From DATGKR01 sp035294565 (GTDB lineage Bacteria > Actinomycetota > Acidimicrobiia > Acidimicrobiales > Palsa-688): DNA of 22,267 bases. The stretch is from the NCBI GenBank assembly GCA_035294565.1, contig DATGKR010000016.1:1-22267 (forward strand), in the 5' to 3' direction. Position 1 is the stretch's first letter. Every line of letters begins with the position of its first letter. The notes below the pieces were generated by a model. It was not told the DNA's origin, did no database searches, and saw only the letters and a program-made list of their open reading frames with translations. A program made the translations under genes and the position numbers. This document shows, piece by piece, positions 8,269 to 14,829 of the stretch.

Positions 8269-8559
8269 ATGAGCCTGCGTTCGAGGGTGCTGCAGCTCCG
8301 CCAGCAGGCGCTCTCGCCGGTGCTGCACCGCTTGGACCTGCTCAGCGCCGAGGTGCGCGGCCTGTCGGCAAGGCTGGACGAGATCGACGCCCTGGTGCAG
8401 ATCCTCGAAGGTCGGGTCGCCACGGCGTCGGAGCGCACCGTGATGTACGTGGAGTCCGACGCTCGCCTGAGACGCAGGGTGGAAGCCATAGAGGGGCTCC
8501 TCGGCGCCGCCCCGGGCCAGCCAGAGCAGGTTCCGCCGCCGGCGTCCCCGGCCGAATAG
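8269..8559 (+). CDS. Small coiled-coil protein of unknown function
   Basis: No family is recognised. The 96-residue product starts MSLRSRVLQLRQQALSPVLH. Residues about 20-75 show leucine/valine heptads with alternating charge (RLDLLSAEVRGLSARLDEID, then LVQILEGRV and RLRRRVEAIEGLLG), predicting one long coiled coil, and the last 20 residues are Pro/Ala-rich. There is no signal peptide or membrane segment. ATG at 8269 is chosen over an upstream GTG at 8248 because the TATACT promoter hexamer lies at 8255-8260, so the upstream codon would not be in the mRNA. It sits between a glycosyltransferase and a secreted propeller protein. Similar short coiled-coil proteins next to glycosyltransferases sometimes scaffold or gauge chain length, but nothing here proves that. 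Confidence 0.72.
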   Translation: MSLRSRVLQLRQQALSPVLHRLDLLSAEVRGLSARLDEIDALVQILEGRVATASERTVMYVESDARLRRRVEAIEGLLGAAPGQPEQVPPPASPAE

Positions 8560-8598
8560 GGCGGAGCCTCTCCTCAAGGCGCGGCGCGGGGAGGTCGA

Positions 8599-8604
8599 TA
8601 GCCT
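8599..8604 (+). promoter_or_regulatory. -10-like hexamer before the secreted propeller gene
   Basis: TAGCCT ends 6 bases before an in-frame GTG at 8611, which would make that the start of a leaderless mRNA. A competing reading is a Shine-Dalgarno GGGGAGG at 8588-8594, 10 bases before the TTG at 8605. The two readings cannot both be right. Confidence 0.35.
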
Positions 8605-10326
8605 TTGTCGGTGGCAACGGTTCGGAAGCGGTCGGCCTGGGCTGCCGCCGCCCTCCTCGCGGCGGCAGCCGCGACCGTCGTCGCGTCGGCCCGCCCGGCG
8701 CGTGCGGCGACGATCACCCTCGAGCAGCAGTGGTCCGTCTCCATCCCCGACGGCAGCCTGCCGATCGCCCAGTCATCGCCGACCGTCGCCACGCTCGACA
8801 ACGGGGGGCCCGCCGTGCTGGTCGGCGACCGTGCGGGTCACATCTACGCCCTTCACCTGAGCAACGGCTCGGAGGTGGCGGGCTGGCCGGTCAGCACACC
8901 GCTCGAGTCCGACGGCACCACCCACGTGCCGATCAACGGGGCGATCTCCTCGTTCGGGTCGACCGTCTACGCCGGCGAGGGGTGGCGCGCCAACGCCTCG
9001 GCCGGGGGCCTCGCCGCCTATGACGCCGCCGGGCGCCTCCTCTGGTTCCGTCCTGTGCCGTCAGCCCCGGGCTCGACCGCCACCGTCGGCGTGGACGGTG
9101 GCGCGGCCGTCGGCGACCTGCAGGGCCAGGCCGACGTCGTGTCCGGGTCGATGGCCCAGTACGCCGAGGCCGTCGACGCTTCGAACGGGGCGGTCCTCTC
9201 GGGCTGGCCGTGGTTCGAGGCCGACAGCAATTTCTCCACACCGGCGGTGGCCGACCTCTACGCCAATGGTGTCAACGAGGTGGTCATGGGCGGTGACTCC
9301 ACCGCCGGTTCGGCCATGGGCCAGACCTACACCAACGGCGGCCACGTGCGGGTGGTGAGCCCCACGGGCAGCCTGGACTGTGTTTACAACACCAACCAGG
9401 GCGTCCAGTCGTCGCCGGCCGTCGGCCAGTTCCTGCCCGGCGGGGCGGTGGGCATCGTGTCGGGGACCGGGTACGACCAGGCGTACGCGGGAGCATCGGA
9501 CACCGACAGGGTGCTGGCCCTCGACACCCACTGCGGTCTCGTCTGGTCGACGGTGCTCGACGGGATCACCACGGCCAGCCCCGCCCTCGTCGACGCCCTC
9601 GGCGACGGGGGGCTTCAGGTCGCCGAGGCCACCACCTACGACAACGGCTCGGCCGGCACCGTCTACCTGCTGAACCCCTCGAACGGCCAGGTGGTCTGGA
9701 GCGCACCGGCTCCTGGCGGCGTGTACGGAGGCGTGGTGTCGGTGGATCTCGGCGGCGGCTACCAGGATCTGGTGGTGGCCGGCACGAGCGGTGCGGAGAT
9801 ACTCGACGGCAAGACCGGTGCGGTCCTGTGGAGCTGGGCGGGTGGTGTCAGCTTCCAGAACGCTCCGCTCGTGACCGACGACCCGAACGGCACCGTGGGC
9901 ATAACTTTCGCCGGCTACACCTCGAGCGGCAGCGAGGTGGTGCATTTCGAGGTGCCGGGTTCCTCGGGTGGGGTGGTCGACGAGAGCGGGGCGTGGCCCA
10001 TGTTCCACCACGACCCGCAGCTGACGGGCGACGCCGGCACCCCTTCCCAGCCCCCCTGCCCCGCCCCCGCCGGAGGCCCTCATGGGTACTGGCTGGCGGC
10101 GTCGGACGGCGGCATCTTCACCTTCGGCAACCTGTCGTTCTGCGGTTCGACCGGCAACCTCACCTTGAACAAACCCATCGTCGGCATGGCCTCCACCCCC
10201 GACGGCGGCGGCTACTGGCTCGTCGCCTCAGACGGCGGCATCTTCACCTTCGGCGACGCCCACTTCTACGGATCCACCGGCAACCTCACCTTGAACAAAC
10301 CCGTCGTGGGCATGTCCGCCGGTTGA
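8605..10326 (+). CDS. Secreted beta-propeller (FG-GAP/PQQ-like) protein with two C-terminal GYWL repeats
   Basis: A 573-residue exported protein. Residues 1-34 are a Sec signal peptide (Arg/Lys start, Ala-rich core, ARPARA cleavage region before ATITLEQQW). The body (about 35-470) repeats a blade pattern: VATLDNGGPAVLVGDRAGHIYAL, VGDLQGQADVVSGS, VADLYANGVNEVVMGGDS and SSPAVGQFLPGG resemble FG-GAP/VCBS blades, while VYLLNPSNGQVVWS and ILDGKTGAVLWSW resemble PQQ-type blades. The end has two 42-residue repeats starting HGYWLAASDGGIFTFG and GYWLVASDGGIFTFGDA, the same family as in the 13192-14799 gene. The second repeat stops early at VVGMSAG, at the edge of a 29-bp tandem repeat. The start may be TTG 8605 (Shine-Dalgarno upstream) or GTG 8611. 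Likely role: surface binding or adhesion; no enzyme motif seen. Confidence 0.82.
   Translation: MSVATVRKRSAWAAAALLAAAAATVVASARPARAATITLEQQWSVSIPDGSLPIAQSSPTVATLDNGGPAVLVGDRAGHIYALHLSNGSEVAGWPVSTPLESDGTTHVPINGAISSFGSTVYAGEGWRANASAGGLAAYDAAGRLLWFRPVPSAPGSTATVGVDGGAAVGDLQGQADVVSGSMAQYAEAVDASNGAVLSGWPWFEADSNFSTPAVADLYANGVNEVVMGGDSTAGSAMGQTYTNGGHVRVVSPTGSLDCVYNTNQGVQSSPAVGQFLPGGAVGIVSGTGYDQAYAGASDTDRVLALDTHCGLVWSTVLDGITTASPALVDALGDGGLQVAEATTYDNGSAGTVYLLNPSNGQVVWSAPAPGGVYGGVVSVDLGGGYQDLVVAGTSGAEILDGKTGAVLWSWAGGVSFQNAPLVTDDPNGTVGITFAGYTSSGSEVVHFEVPGSSGGVVDESGAWPMFHHDPQLTGDAGTPSQPPCPAPAGGPHGYWLAASDGGIFTFGNLSFCGSTGNLTLNKPIVGMASTPDGGGYWLVASDGGIFTFGDAHFYGSTGNLTLNKPVVGMSAG
10084..10323 (+). repeat. 126-bp coding tandem repeat (GYWL unit), 1.9 copies
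   Basis: Two successive units begin at 10084 and 10210, 126 bases (42 codons) apart, each with GYWL-ASDGGIFTFG followed by STGNLTLNKP. The second copy ends about four codons short. Residues 10231-10284 also match, inverted, 14464-14517. Confidence 0.85.
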
Positions 10327-10386
10327 GGCGGACCGAGGTCACAGCCGCCGGCTGAGGCGGACCGAGGACACAGCCGCCGGTTGAGG
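10316..10386. repeat. 29-bp non-coding tandem repeat, about 2.4 copies
   Basis: Units at 10316-10344 and 10345-10373 differ at two bases; a 13-base third copy follows at 10374-10386. Each contains CCGCCGG, then TGAGGCGGACCGAGG. The array begins inside the last codons of the propeller gene and runs to the stop of the convergent ABC-ATPase gene. The CCGCC/GGCGG halves can form small hairpins, so it might help terminate transcription from both sides, although no U-tract is present. Confidence 0.8.
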
Positions 10387-11586
10387 CTACGTGTCGGCGC
10401 GGACGATCTCCCACTGTCCGTCGAGGGCGGCGACGCCGCTCGTCTCGCGGGAGTCGCCACGCTCGACGTCGAAGGTGATGAGGTCCTTGCGGACGTCGAA
10501 GGCGTGGTTGCGGGAGAAGTCGGTCAACGCCAGCGTCAACTGGTAGGACCCGGGCAGCAGCCTGAGCCGGTCGAAGGTGACATCGACGTGGCCGGCACCG
10601 TTGAGCTTCTCGGGCACGCAGCCCACGTCACGGCTGGAGGGCCCGGAAACCTCGAAGCCCTCGGGGGTGGTGATCGACACCGCGAACACGGGATGCTCGA
10701 GCGGTTCGCTGGTCTCGAAGAGGAGGCGCAGGCGGGCGGGCCGCCCGCTGTAGAGACGGCTGGTCGGCTGGCCGCGCTCGTCGAGCCACATGACGCCGGT
10801 GATGCGCCCCTCGCCCGAACCCCACCGGGGGTGGCCGAACTCGTCGACGTGGCGGTCGACCTCGACCGTGTCGGTGTAGGCCTCAATGACCTCGCGGGGT
10901 GGTCCGACGCGCTGCACCTGGCCGTGGGAGAACCACACCACCCGGTCGCACAGGGCTTCGACGACGGACAGGCCGTGGCTGACCAGCACGACGGTCTTGC
11001 CGGCGCGACTCAGCTCGTTGAAGCGCTCTATGCACTTGCGCTGGAACGCTTCGTCGCCGACGGCGAGCACCTCGTCGACGAAGAGCACGTCTGGGTCCAC
11101 GTTGATGGCGACTGAGAAACCGAGACGCACGTACATGCCCGACGAGTAGTTCTTGACCGGCTCGTCGATGAACGGGCCGATGCCGGCGAAGTCGACGATG
11201 TCGTCGAAGCGTTTCTTCAGCTCGTTCTGGGTCAGCCCGAGGATCGCCCCGTTGAGGAAGACGTTCTCCCGGCCGGAGAGCTCCGGGTGGAAACCTGCCC
11301 CGAGCTCCAAGAGCGCCGAAACCTTGCCTTCCACACGGACGCTGCCCTTGTTGGGGGTGAGGATCCGGGTGAGGCACTTGAGCATGGTGCTCTTCCCGGA
11401 ACCGTTCTCGCCGATCAGGCCGAACGTCTCGCCCTGCTTGACGTCGAAGGACACGTCTTTCAGCGCCCAGAACTCCTCGGCGACGACCCGCCTGCCGCGC
11501 AGCACCGTCGCTTTGAGCGAGTGGTTCCGCTCGTGGACCAGCCTGAACCGCTTCCAGACCCCGTCTGCTTCGACGACCGCGCTCAA
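10387..11586 (-). CDS. Polysaccharide ABC transporter ATP-binding protein (Wzt-like)
   Basis: A 399-residue ATPase subunit of a Wzm/Wzt exporter that pushes lipid-linked polysaccharide across the membrane. The ATPase domain (about 1-240) has Walker A GENGSGKST (59-67), signature YSSGM (147-151), Walker B VLFVDEVL (167-174) and the switch His in LVSHG. The stretch LGAGFHPELSGRENVFLNG is typical of the polysaccharide-export subfamily. A C-terminal domain of about 150 residues resembles the beta-sandwich Wzt_C region that recognises the glycan's terminal modification. The start is TTG at 11586, inferred because TTGA overlaps the permease stop (11585-11583); the frame extends further upstream only across the permease gene. 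It is co-transcribed behind the permease. Methyl or sulfate decoration made nearby could be what the C-terminal domain reads. Confidence 0.92.
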   Translation of the reverse strand: MSAVVEADGVWKRFRLVHERNHSLKATVLRGRRVVAEEFWALKDVSFDVKQGETFGLIGENGSGKSTMLKCLTRILTPNKGSVRVEGKVSALLELGAGFHPELSGRENVFLNGAILGLTQNELKKRFDDIVDFAGIGPFIDEPVKNYSSGMYVRLGFSVAINVDPDVLFVDEVLAVGDEAFQRKCIERFNELSRAGKTVVLVSHGLSVVEALCDRVVWFSHGQVQRVGPPREVIEAYTDTVEVDRHVDEFGHPRWGSGEGRITGVMWLDERGQPTSRLYSGRPARLRLLFETSEPLEHPVFAVSITTPEGFEVSGPSSRDVGCVPEKLNGAGHVDVTFDRLRLLPGSYQLTLALTDFSRNHAFDVRKDLITFDVERGDSRETSGVAALDGQWEIVRADT

Positions 11587-12383
11587 AGCTCCTCGGCCAT
11601 GTCGTCTTGGAAGTGGGAGAAGACGGCCCAACCGACGGCCAGTGCCACCAGCGCGGCGGCGAGGAAGTAGCCGAACTGGGCGGGCGTCGGGAAGCGCCCG
11701 TAGTACAGGACCGACCGGAAGCACTCGGTCATCTCGGTCATCGGGTTGAGCTTGAGCAGGGGGAGGAACCTCTGGACGCCCGGGGTGGTGATCGGGTAGA
11801 TGACCGGGGTCAGGTACAGCCACACGAGCAGCACGATGTTCATGAAGTGCTGGACGTCGCGGAAGTACACGTTGAGGGCGCTGAAGAGCATGCCCATGCC
11901 GAAGGCGAAGACGGCCATGACGGCTATGAGGACCAGCACCACGGGTATGAAGGTCACCGCCTCCCAGTCGCCGAAGCCGGCCAGGACCGCTACCAGGAGG
12001 CCCATCTCTATGAGGTGGGAGACGAGGTTGGCGCCGACGTTGGAGGCTGGGAGCAGCTTGCGCTCGAAGTAGGTCTTCTGGATGAGCCCGGCGTTGCCCA
12101 CCAGCGAGCCGATGGATCCCATGATGCTTATCTGGAAGAAGTTCCACGGGAGCAGGGCGCACATGAGAAAGAGGGAGTACTCGTTGAGCCCGTGGACGCC
12201 GGGGGGCGGGGCGGCCCGGAAGAACAGGCTGAAGACGATGGTGTAGACGAACATCGTCGCCAGGGGGTTGAGCATCGACCACGCCCAGCCGAGGAAGGAC
12301 CTCTTGTACTTGGAGCGCAGCTCCCGCAGGGTGAGGTTGACGAACAGCTCCCGTGAGGAGCGGTATGCGGCTACCAGGCTCAT
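11583..12383 (-). CDS. Polysaccharide ABC transporter permease (Wzm-like, ABC-2)
   Basis: A 266-residue integral membrane protein forming the channel of the exporter with the downstream ATPase. It opens MSLVAAYRSSRELFVNLTLR, followed by ELRSKYKRSFLGWAWSMLNP, the cytoplasmic helix typical of ABC-2 exporters. Six hydrophobic segments follow, including MFVYTIVFSLFFR, ALLPWNFFQISIMGSIGSLV, MGLLVAVLAGF, VVLVLIAVMAVFAFGMGMLF, VLLVWLYLTPVIYPI and a C-terminal AALVALAVGWAVF; LKLNPMTEMTECFRSVLYYG matches the family's NPMT region. ATG at 12383 is preferred to GTG at 12398, because a TAAAGT hexamer (12402-12397) would start the mRNA between them. Its stop overlaps the ATPase start by four bases. The window shows no outer-membrane export partner, as expected for an actinobacterium. 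Confidence 0.9.
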   Translation of the reverse strand: MSLVAAYRSSRELFVNLTLRELRSKYKRSFLGWAWSMLNPLATMFVYTIVFSLFFRAAPPPGVHGLNEYSLFLMCALLPWNFFQISIMGSIGSLVGNAGLIQKTYFERKLLPASNVGANLVSHLIEMGLLVAVLAGFGDWEAVTFIPVVLVLIAVMAVFAFGMGMLFSALNVYFRDVQHFMNIVLLVWLYLTPVIYPITTPGVQRFLPLLKLNPMTEMTECFRSVLYYGRFPTPAQFGYFLAAALVALAVGWAVFSHFQDDMAEEL

Positions 12384-12396
12384 GGTCGGCTCGGCC

Positions 12397-12402
12397 ACTT
12401 TA
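12397..12402 (-). promoter_or_regulatory. -10-like hexamer of the wzm-wzt operon
   Basis: Read on the minus strand this is TAAAGT, 13 bases before the ATG at 12383, which would leave a leader of about 7 bases. It overlaps the alternative GTG start at 12398, arguing against that start. Confidence 0.4.
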
Positions 12403-12437
12403 GCGGAGAAGGGCTCCGACCCAGGGTCCCCCCCGGG

Positions 12438-13052
12438 CTAGGCCGGCTGAGGCTCGCTGACGTCGGCCGCCCGCTCGATGACCTGGTCGATGAAGCCGTA
12501 CTCCTTCGCCTCCTGGGCGGTGAACCAGCGGTCCCGGTCTGAGTCCGCCTCGATGCGCTCCACCGGCTGGCCGGTGTGGTAGGCGATCCGTTCGGCCATC
12601 ATCCGCTTCAGGTAGATGATCTGCTCGGCCTGGATGGCGATGTCCGCCGCCTGCCCGCGTGCCTGACCGGAAGGCTGGTGCATCAAGATGCGCGAGTGCG
12701 GCAGGGAGAACCTCTTCCCCTTGGCGCCGGCGCAGAGGAGGAACTGCCCCATCGACGCGGCAAGGCCCATGCAGACGGTGGACACGTCGCAGGGCACGAA
12801 CTGCATGGTGTCGTATATCGCCAGGCCGGCCGTCACCGACCCTCCCGGCGAGTTGATGTAGAGGCTGATGTCCCTGTCGCGGTCCTCGGCGGCGAGGAGG
12901 AGGAGCTGGGCGCAGATGAGGTTGGCGCTCGAGTCGTCCACCTCGGTGCCGAGAAAGACGATCCGTTCCTTGAGCAGGCGCTGGTAGACGTCGGCTCCCC
13001 GGTCGTAGCCGGGAAGCTGGCCGGTGGCCGTCGGCAGGTGTGGCGATGGCAT
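12438..13052 (-). CDS. clpP: ATP-dependent Clp protease proteolytic subunit
   Basis: A 204-residue self-compartmentalising serine protease that forms stacked heptameric rings and degrades proteins fed to it by ClpX or ClpC. The fold motifs are ISLYINSPGGSVTAGLAIYD, then GLAASMGQFLL with nucleophile Ser100, ILMHQPSG with His125, and DRDRWFTAQEA with Asp174, so the catalytic triad is complete. ATG at 13052 is preferred: a TAGCCT hexamer lies 7 bases upstream (leaderless arrangement), and it gives the usual length. ATG at 13076 is in frame and would add eight residues. Actinobacteria commonly encode two ClpP proteins beside clpX; this copy stands alone, next to a divergent tRNA gene and upstream of the exporter operon. 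Confidence 0.95.
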   Translation of the reverse strand: MPSPHLPTATGQLPGYDRGADVYQRLLKERIVFLGTEVDDSSANLICAQLLLLAAEDRDRDISLYINSPGGSVTAGLAIYDTMQFVPCDVSTVCMGLAASMGQFLLCAGAKGKRFSLPHSRILMHQPSGQARGQAADIAIQAEQIIYLKRMMAERIAYHTGQPVERIEADSDRDRWFTAQEAKEYGFIDQVIERAADVSEPQPA

Positions 13053-13059
13053 GGCCGGA

Positions 13060-13065
13060 AGGCTA
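13060..13065 (-). promoter_or_regulatory. -10-like hexamer of clpP
   Basis: TAGCCT on the minus strand, ending 7 bases before ATG 13052. It lies five bases from a divergent TACCAT hexamer that could serve the tRNA gene. Confidence 0.5.
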
Positions 13066-13070
13066 CCGGC

Positions 13071-13076
13071 TACCAT
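13071..13076 (+). promoter_or_regulatory. -10-like hexamer of the tRNA-Leu gene
   Basis: TACCAT ends 9 bases before the mature 5' end of the tRNA at 13086, a plausible distance for a tRNA promoter with a very short 5' leader. No clear -35 is seen. Confidence 0.35.
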
Positions 13077-13085
13077 CGGCCAGAC

Positions 13086-13167
13086 GCGGGCGTGGCGAAA
13101 CTGGCATACGCGCCAGGTTTAGGTCCTGGTCCCGAGAGGGGTGGAGGTTCGAGTCCTCTCGCCCGCA
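13086..13167 (+). tRNA. tRNA-Leu (anticodon TAG)
   Basis: The sequence folds as a class II tRNA. The acceptor stem pairs GCGGGCG (13086-13092) with CGCCCGC (13160-13166), with discriminator A at 13167. There is a D-arm, an anticodon stem CCAGG/CCTGG around the loop TTTAGGT with anticodon TAG (reads CUA and probably other CUN codons), a long variable arm with a CCC/GGG stem, and a T-arm GGAGG-TTCGAGT-CCTCT. The 3' CCA is not encoded. It is divergent from clpP and runs tail-to-tail with the secreted GH25-like gene. Confidence 0.95.
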
Positions 13168-13191
13168 CGCCACGCCCCCAGCCGGCCGCCG

Positions 13192-14799
13192 CTACTGGCA
13201 GGCGTAGTCGGGGTCGTCGCCCTGGTAGCCGCTGTAGTAGCCGTACTGGACGAGGACGGTCTGGCCGTCGGCGAAGGGCGAGTAGTAGTCGGCCGACGGG
13301 GCCGGCGCGGGACCGTCGTAGGCGGGGAGCGAGCAGAACGAGGGGGCCTGGGAGACCTGGCCCGCCCCGGGGATCCAAAGGGCGATGCCAGGGAAGTTCA
13401 CCTGATAGCCGGTGATCTCCCCCCACTGGAGGTTGGTGGAGTAGATGCCGGCGAGCACGCTGCTCGCCCGCAGCCCGGCCACCGCTCCAGAGATGACGGC
13501 GCTGTTGCTGTCGGGCGGCTGGTTGGCCCACCAGGTGGTGGGGCCTTCGACGTCGAGCCACCAAAGGGTCGGGTCGATTCCCAGGCCCCGCGAGTACGAC
13601 ACCCACTTTGCCGCCCAGTAGTAGCCGAAGTTGTAGCTCTCGCAGTCCACGTTGCCGTTGCAGGTCCCCGCCGGGCCGGACAACGATTCCGGCGGTGCCG
13701 GGGAGGGCAGCTCGTCCAAGAAGATGTACGCGGACATGTTCGAGCCCGCCCAGGCCGCCTCCTGGGCGTAGCAGGGGTTCGGAGAGGAGTTGATCGCACC
13801 GCCGCTCACCTGGACGATGGCTACCTGGGTCTGGGTCGTGGGGATGGAGCCGCCGTTCTGGGGACATTGGAACTGCGAGACGTCGTAGCCGGTGCCGCCC
13901 GGTGGGAACGGGTAGCCGTCGGCGGTCGCCAGCATCGCCACTGCCGAGACGTTCTTCCCGGACGCGGCGGGCGTGCCGAGGAACGGGGCGTCGCCGTAGG
14001 TGAACACCCCTCCGTCCGAGCCGACGAGCCAGTAGCCGTGGCCGCTCGGGGTGGAGCTCATCGACACGATCGGGTAGTCGAGTTGGAGATCCGCCGCCGA
14101 GCCGTAGAAGGTGGCGTCGCCAAAACTGAAGATCCCGCCGTCGGAAGCAACCAGCCAGTAGCCGCCGCCGTCGGGGGTGGCGGCCATCCCGACGACTGGC
14201 TTGACGAGGTTGAGGTTGCCGGTGGAGCCGTAGAAACGGGCGTCGCCGAAGCTGAAGATCCCGCCGTCGGCGGCGACCAGCCAGTAGCCGCCGCCGTCGG
14301 GGGTGGCGGCCATCCCGACGACCGGCTGGTTCAGCTTGATGCCACCCATCGAGCCGTAGAACGGCGCGTTGAAGCTGAACACACCGCCATCGGAGGCGAC
14401 CAGCCAGTAGCCGCCGGTGGCGGGGTCGGCGGCCATGCCGACTATCGGCTTCCACAGGTGGATGTTGCCGGTGGAACCGTAGAAGTGGGCGTCGCCGAAG
14501 GTGAAGATGCCGCCGTCGGAGCCGACCATCCAGTAGCCGAGGCCGTCGGAAGTGGGTGCGCCGCCGACTATCGGGGCGTTCAACTGGACCCCCTGCATCC
14601 CGCCGAAGTTCGTCGTGCCGAACTGGTACACGCCGCCGTCGGAACCGACGATCCAGTAGCCGGGGCTGGACGCCTGGGAGGTCTGCGCGGCCGCGCGGGG
14701 CGCGGGGGCCACCGCCGCAACGACGACCGCCGCCGCCAGTGTCGCTGCCATCAGGACGGCCGATGCGAGCACCCTGCTCGCCGATGAGAGTTTCGTCAA
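13192..14799 (-). CDS. Secreted GH25-like glycosidase-fold protein with six N-terminal GYWL repeats
   Basis: A 535-residue exported protein. Residues 1-38 form a Sec signal peptide (MTKLSSASRVLASAVLMAAT start, APRAAA cleavage region). Residues 47-296 hold six repeats of about 42 residues, consensus GYWLVASDGGIFSFGDA-FYGSTG-L-L-KPVVGMAATPDGG, which probably form a beta-propeller. Residues 304-535 resemble a GH25 lysozyme-type TIM barrel: GYDVSQFQC with candidate Asp306, WWLDVEGP with candidate Asp416/Glu418, GIYSTNLQWGEITG, LWIPGAG and a C-terminal QYGYYSGYQGDDPDYACQ, as in GH25 ends. Several Cys suggest disulfides. TTG at 14799 is the assumed start, with GGGAGG upstream; a GTG nine codons further in would also leave a signal peptide. 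Possible role: cell-wall glycan binding or cleavage; activity is unproven. Confidence 0.82.
   Translation of the reverse strand: MTKLSSASRVLASAVLMAATLAAAVVVAAVAPAPRAAAQTSQASSPGYWIVGSDGGVYQFGTTNFGGMQGVQLNAPIVGGAPTSDGLGYWMVGSDGGIFTFGDAHFYGSTGNIHLWKPIVGMAADPATGGYWLVASDGGVFSFNAPFYGSMGGIKLNQPVVGMAATPDGGGYWLVAADGGIFSFGDARFYGSTGNLNLVKPVVGMAATPDGGGYWLVASDGGIFSFGDATFYGSAADLQLDYPIVSMSSTPSGHGYWLVGSDGGVFTYGDAPFLGTPAASGKNVSAVAMLATADGYPFPPGGTGYDVSQFQCPQNGGSIPTTQTQVAIVQVSGGAINSSPNPCYAQEAAWAGSNMSAYIFLDELPSPAPPESLSGPAGTCNGNVDCESYNFGYYWAAKWVSYSRGLGIDPTLWWLDVEGPTTWWANQPPDSNSAVISGAVAGLRASSVLAGIYSTNLQWGEITGYQVNFPGIALWIPGAGQVSQAPSFCSLPAYDGPAPAPSADYYSPFADGQTVLVQYGYYSGYQGDDPDYACQ
13912..14661 (-). repeat. Six tandem 126-bp coding repeats (GYWL units)
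   Basis: Units are about 42 codons apart. The two central units are nearly identical at DNA level; for example the stretches starting at plus positions 14151 and 14277 match over more than 40 bases, exactly 126 bases apart. The outer units are diverged, which suggests recent duplication or gene conversion in the middle of the array. Confidence 0.88.
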
Positions 14800-14829
14800 C
14801 CGCCTTACGCTCCCTCCCGCTGCGGGCTG

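Noticed and set aside
10316..10386. 29-bp repeats of CRISPR-like length
   Set aside because: The units abut directly with no spacers, and there are no cas genes.
12399..12437. Terminator between clpP and the wzm-wzt operon
   Set aside because: There is a G/C-rich run but no convincing stem-loop with a U-tract.
13086..13191. Integration site or mobile element at tRNA-Leu
   Set aside because: No duplicated tRNA 3' end, integrase or transposase is present in the window.
13912..14661. Regularly spaced repeats that might be a CRISPR array
   Set aside because: The period is 126 bases, the whole unit is repeated and it codes for protein repeats; there are no short repeats with unique spacers.
13141..14787. 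548-codon open frame on the plus strand
   Set aside because: It is antisense to the GYWL/GH25-like gene, which has a signal peptide and repeats in its own frame.
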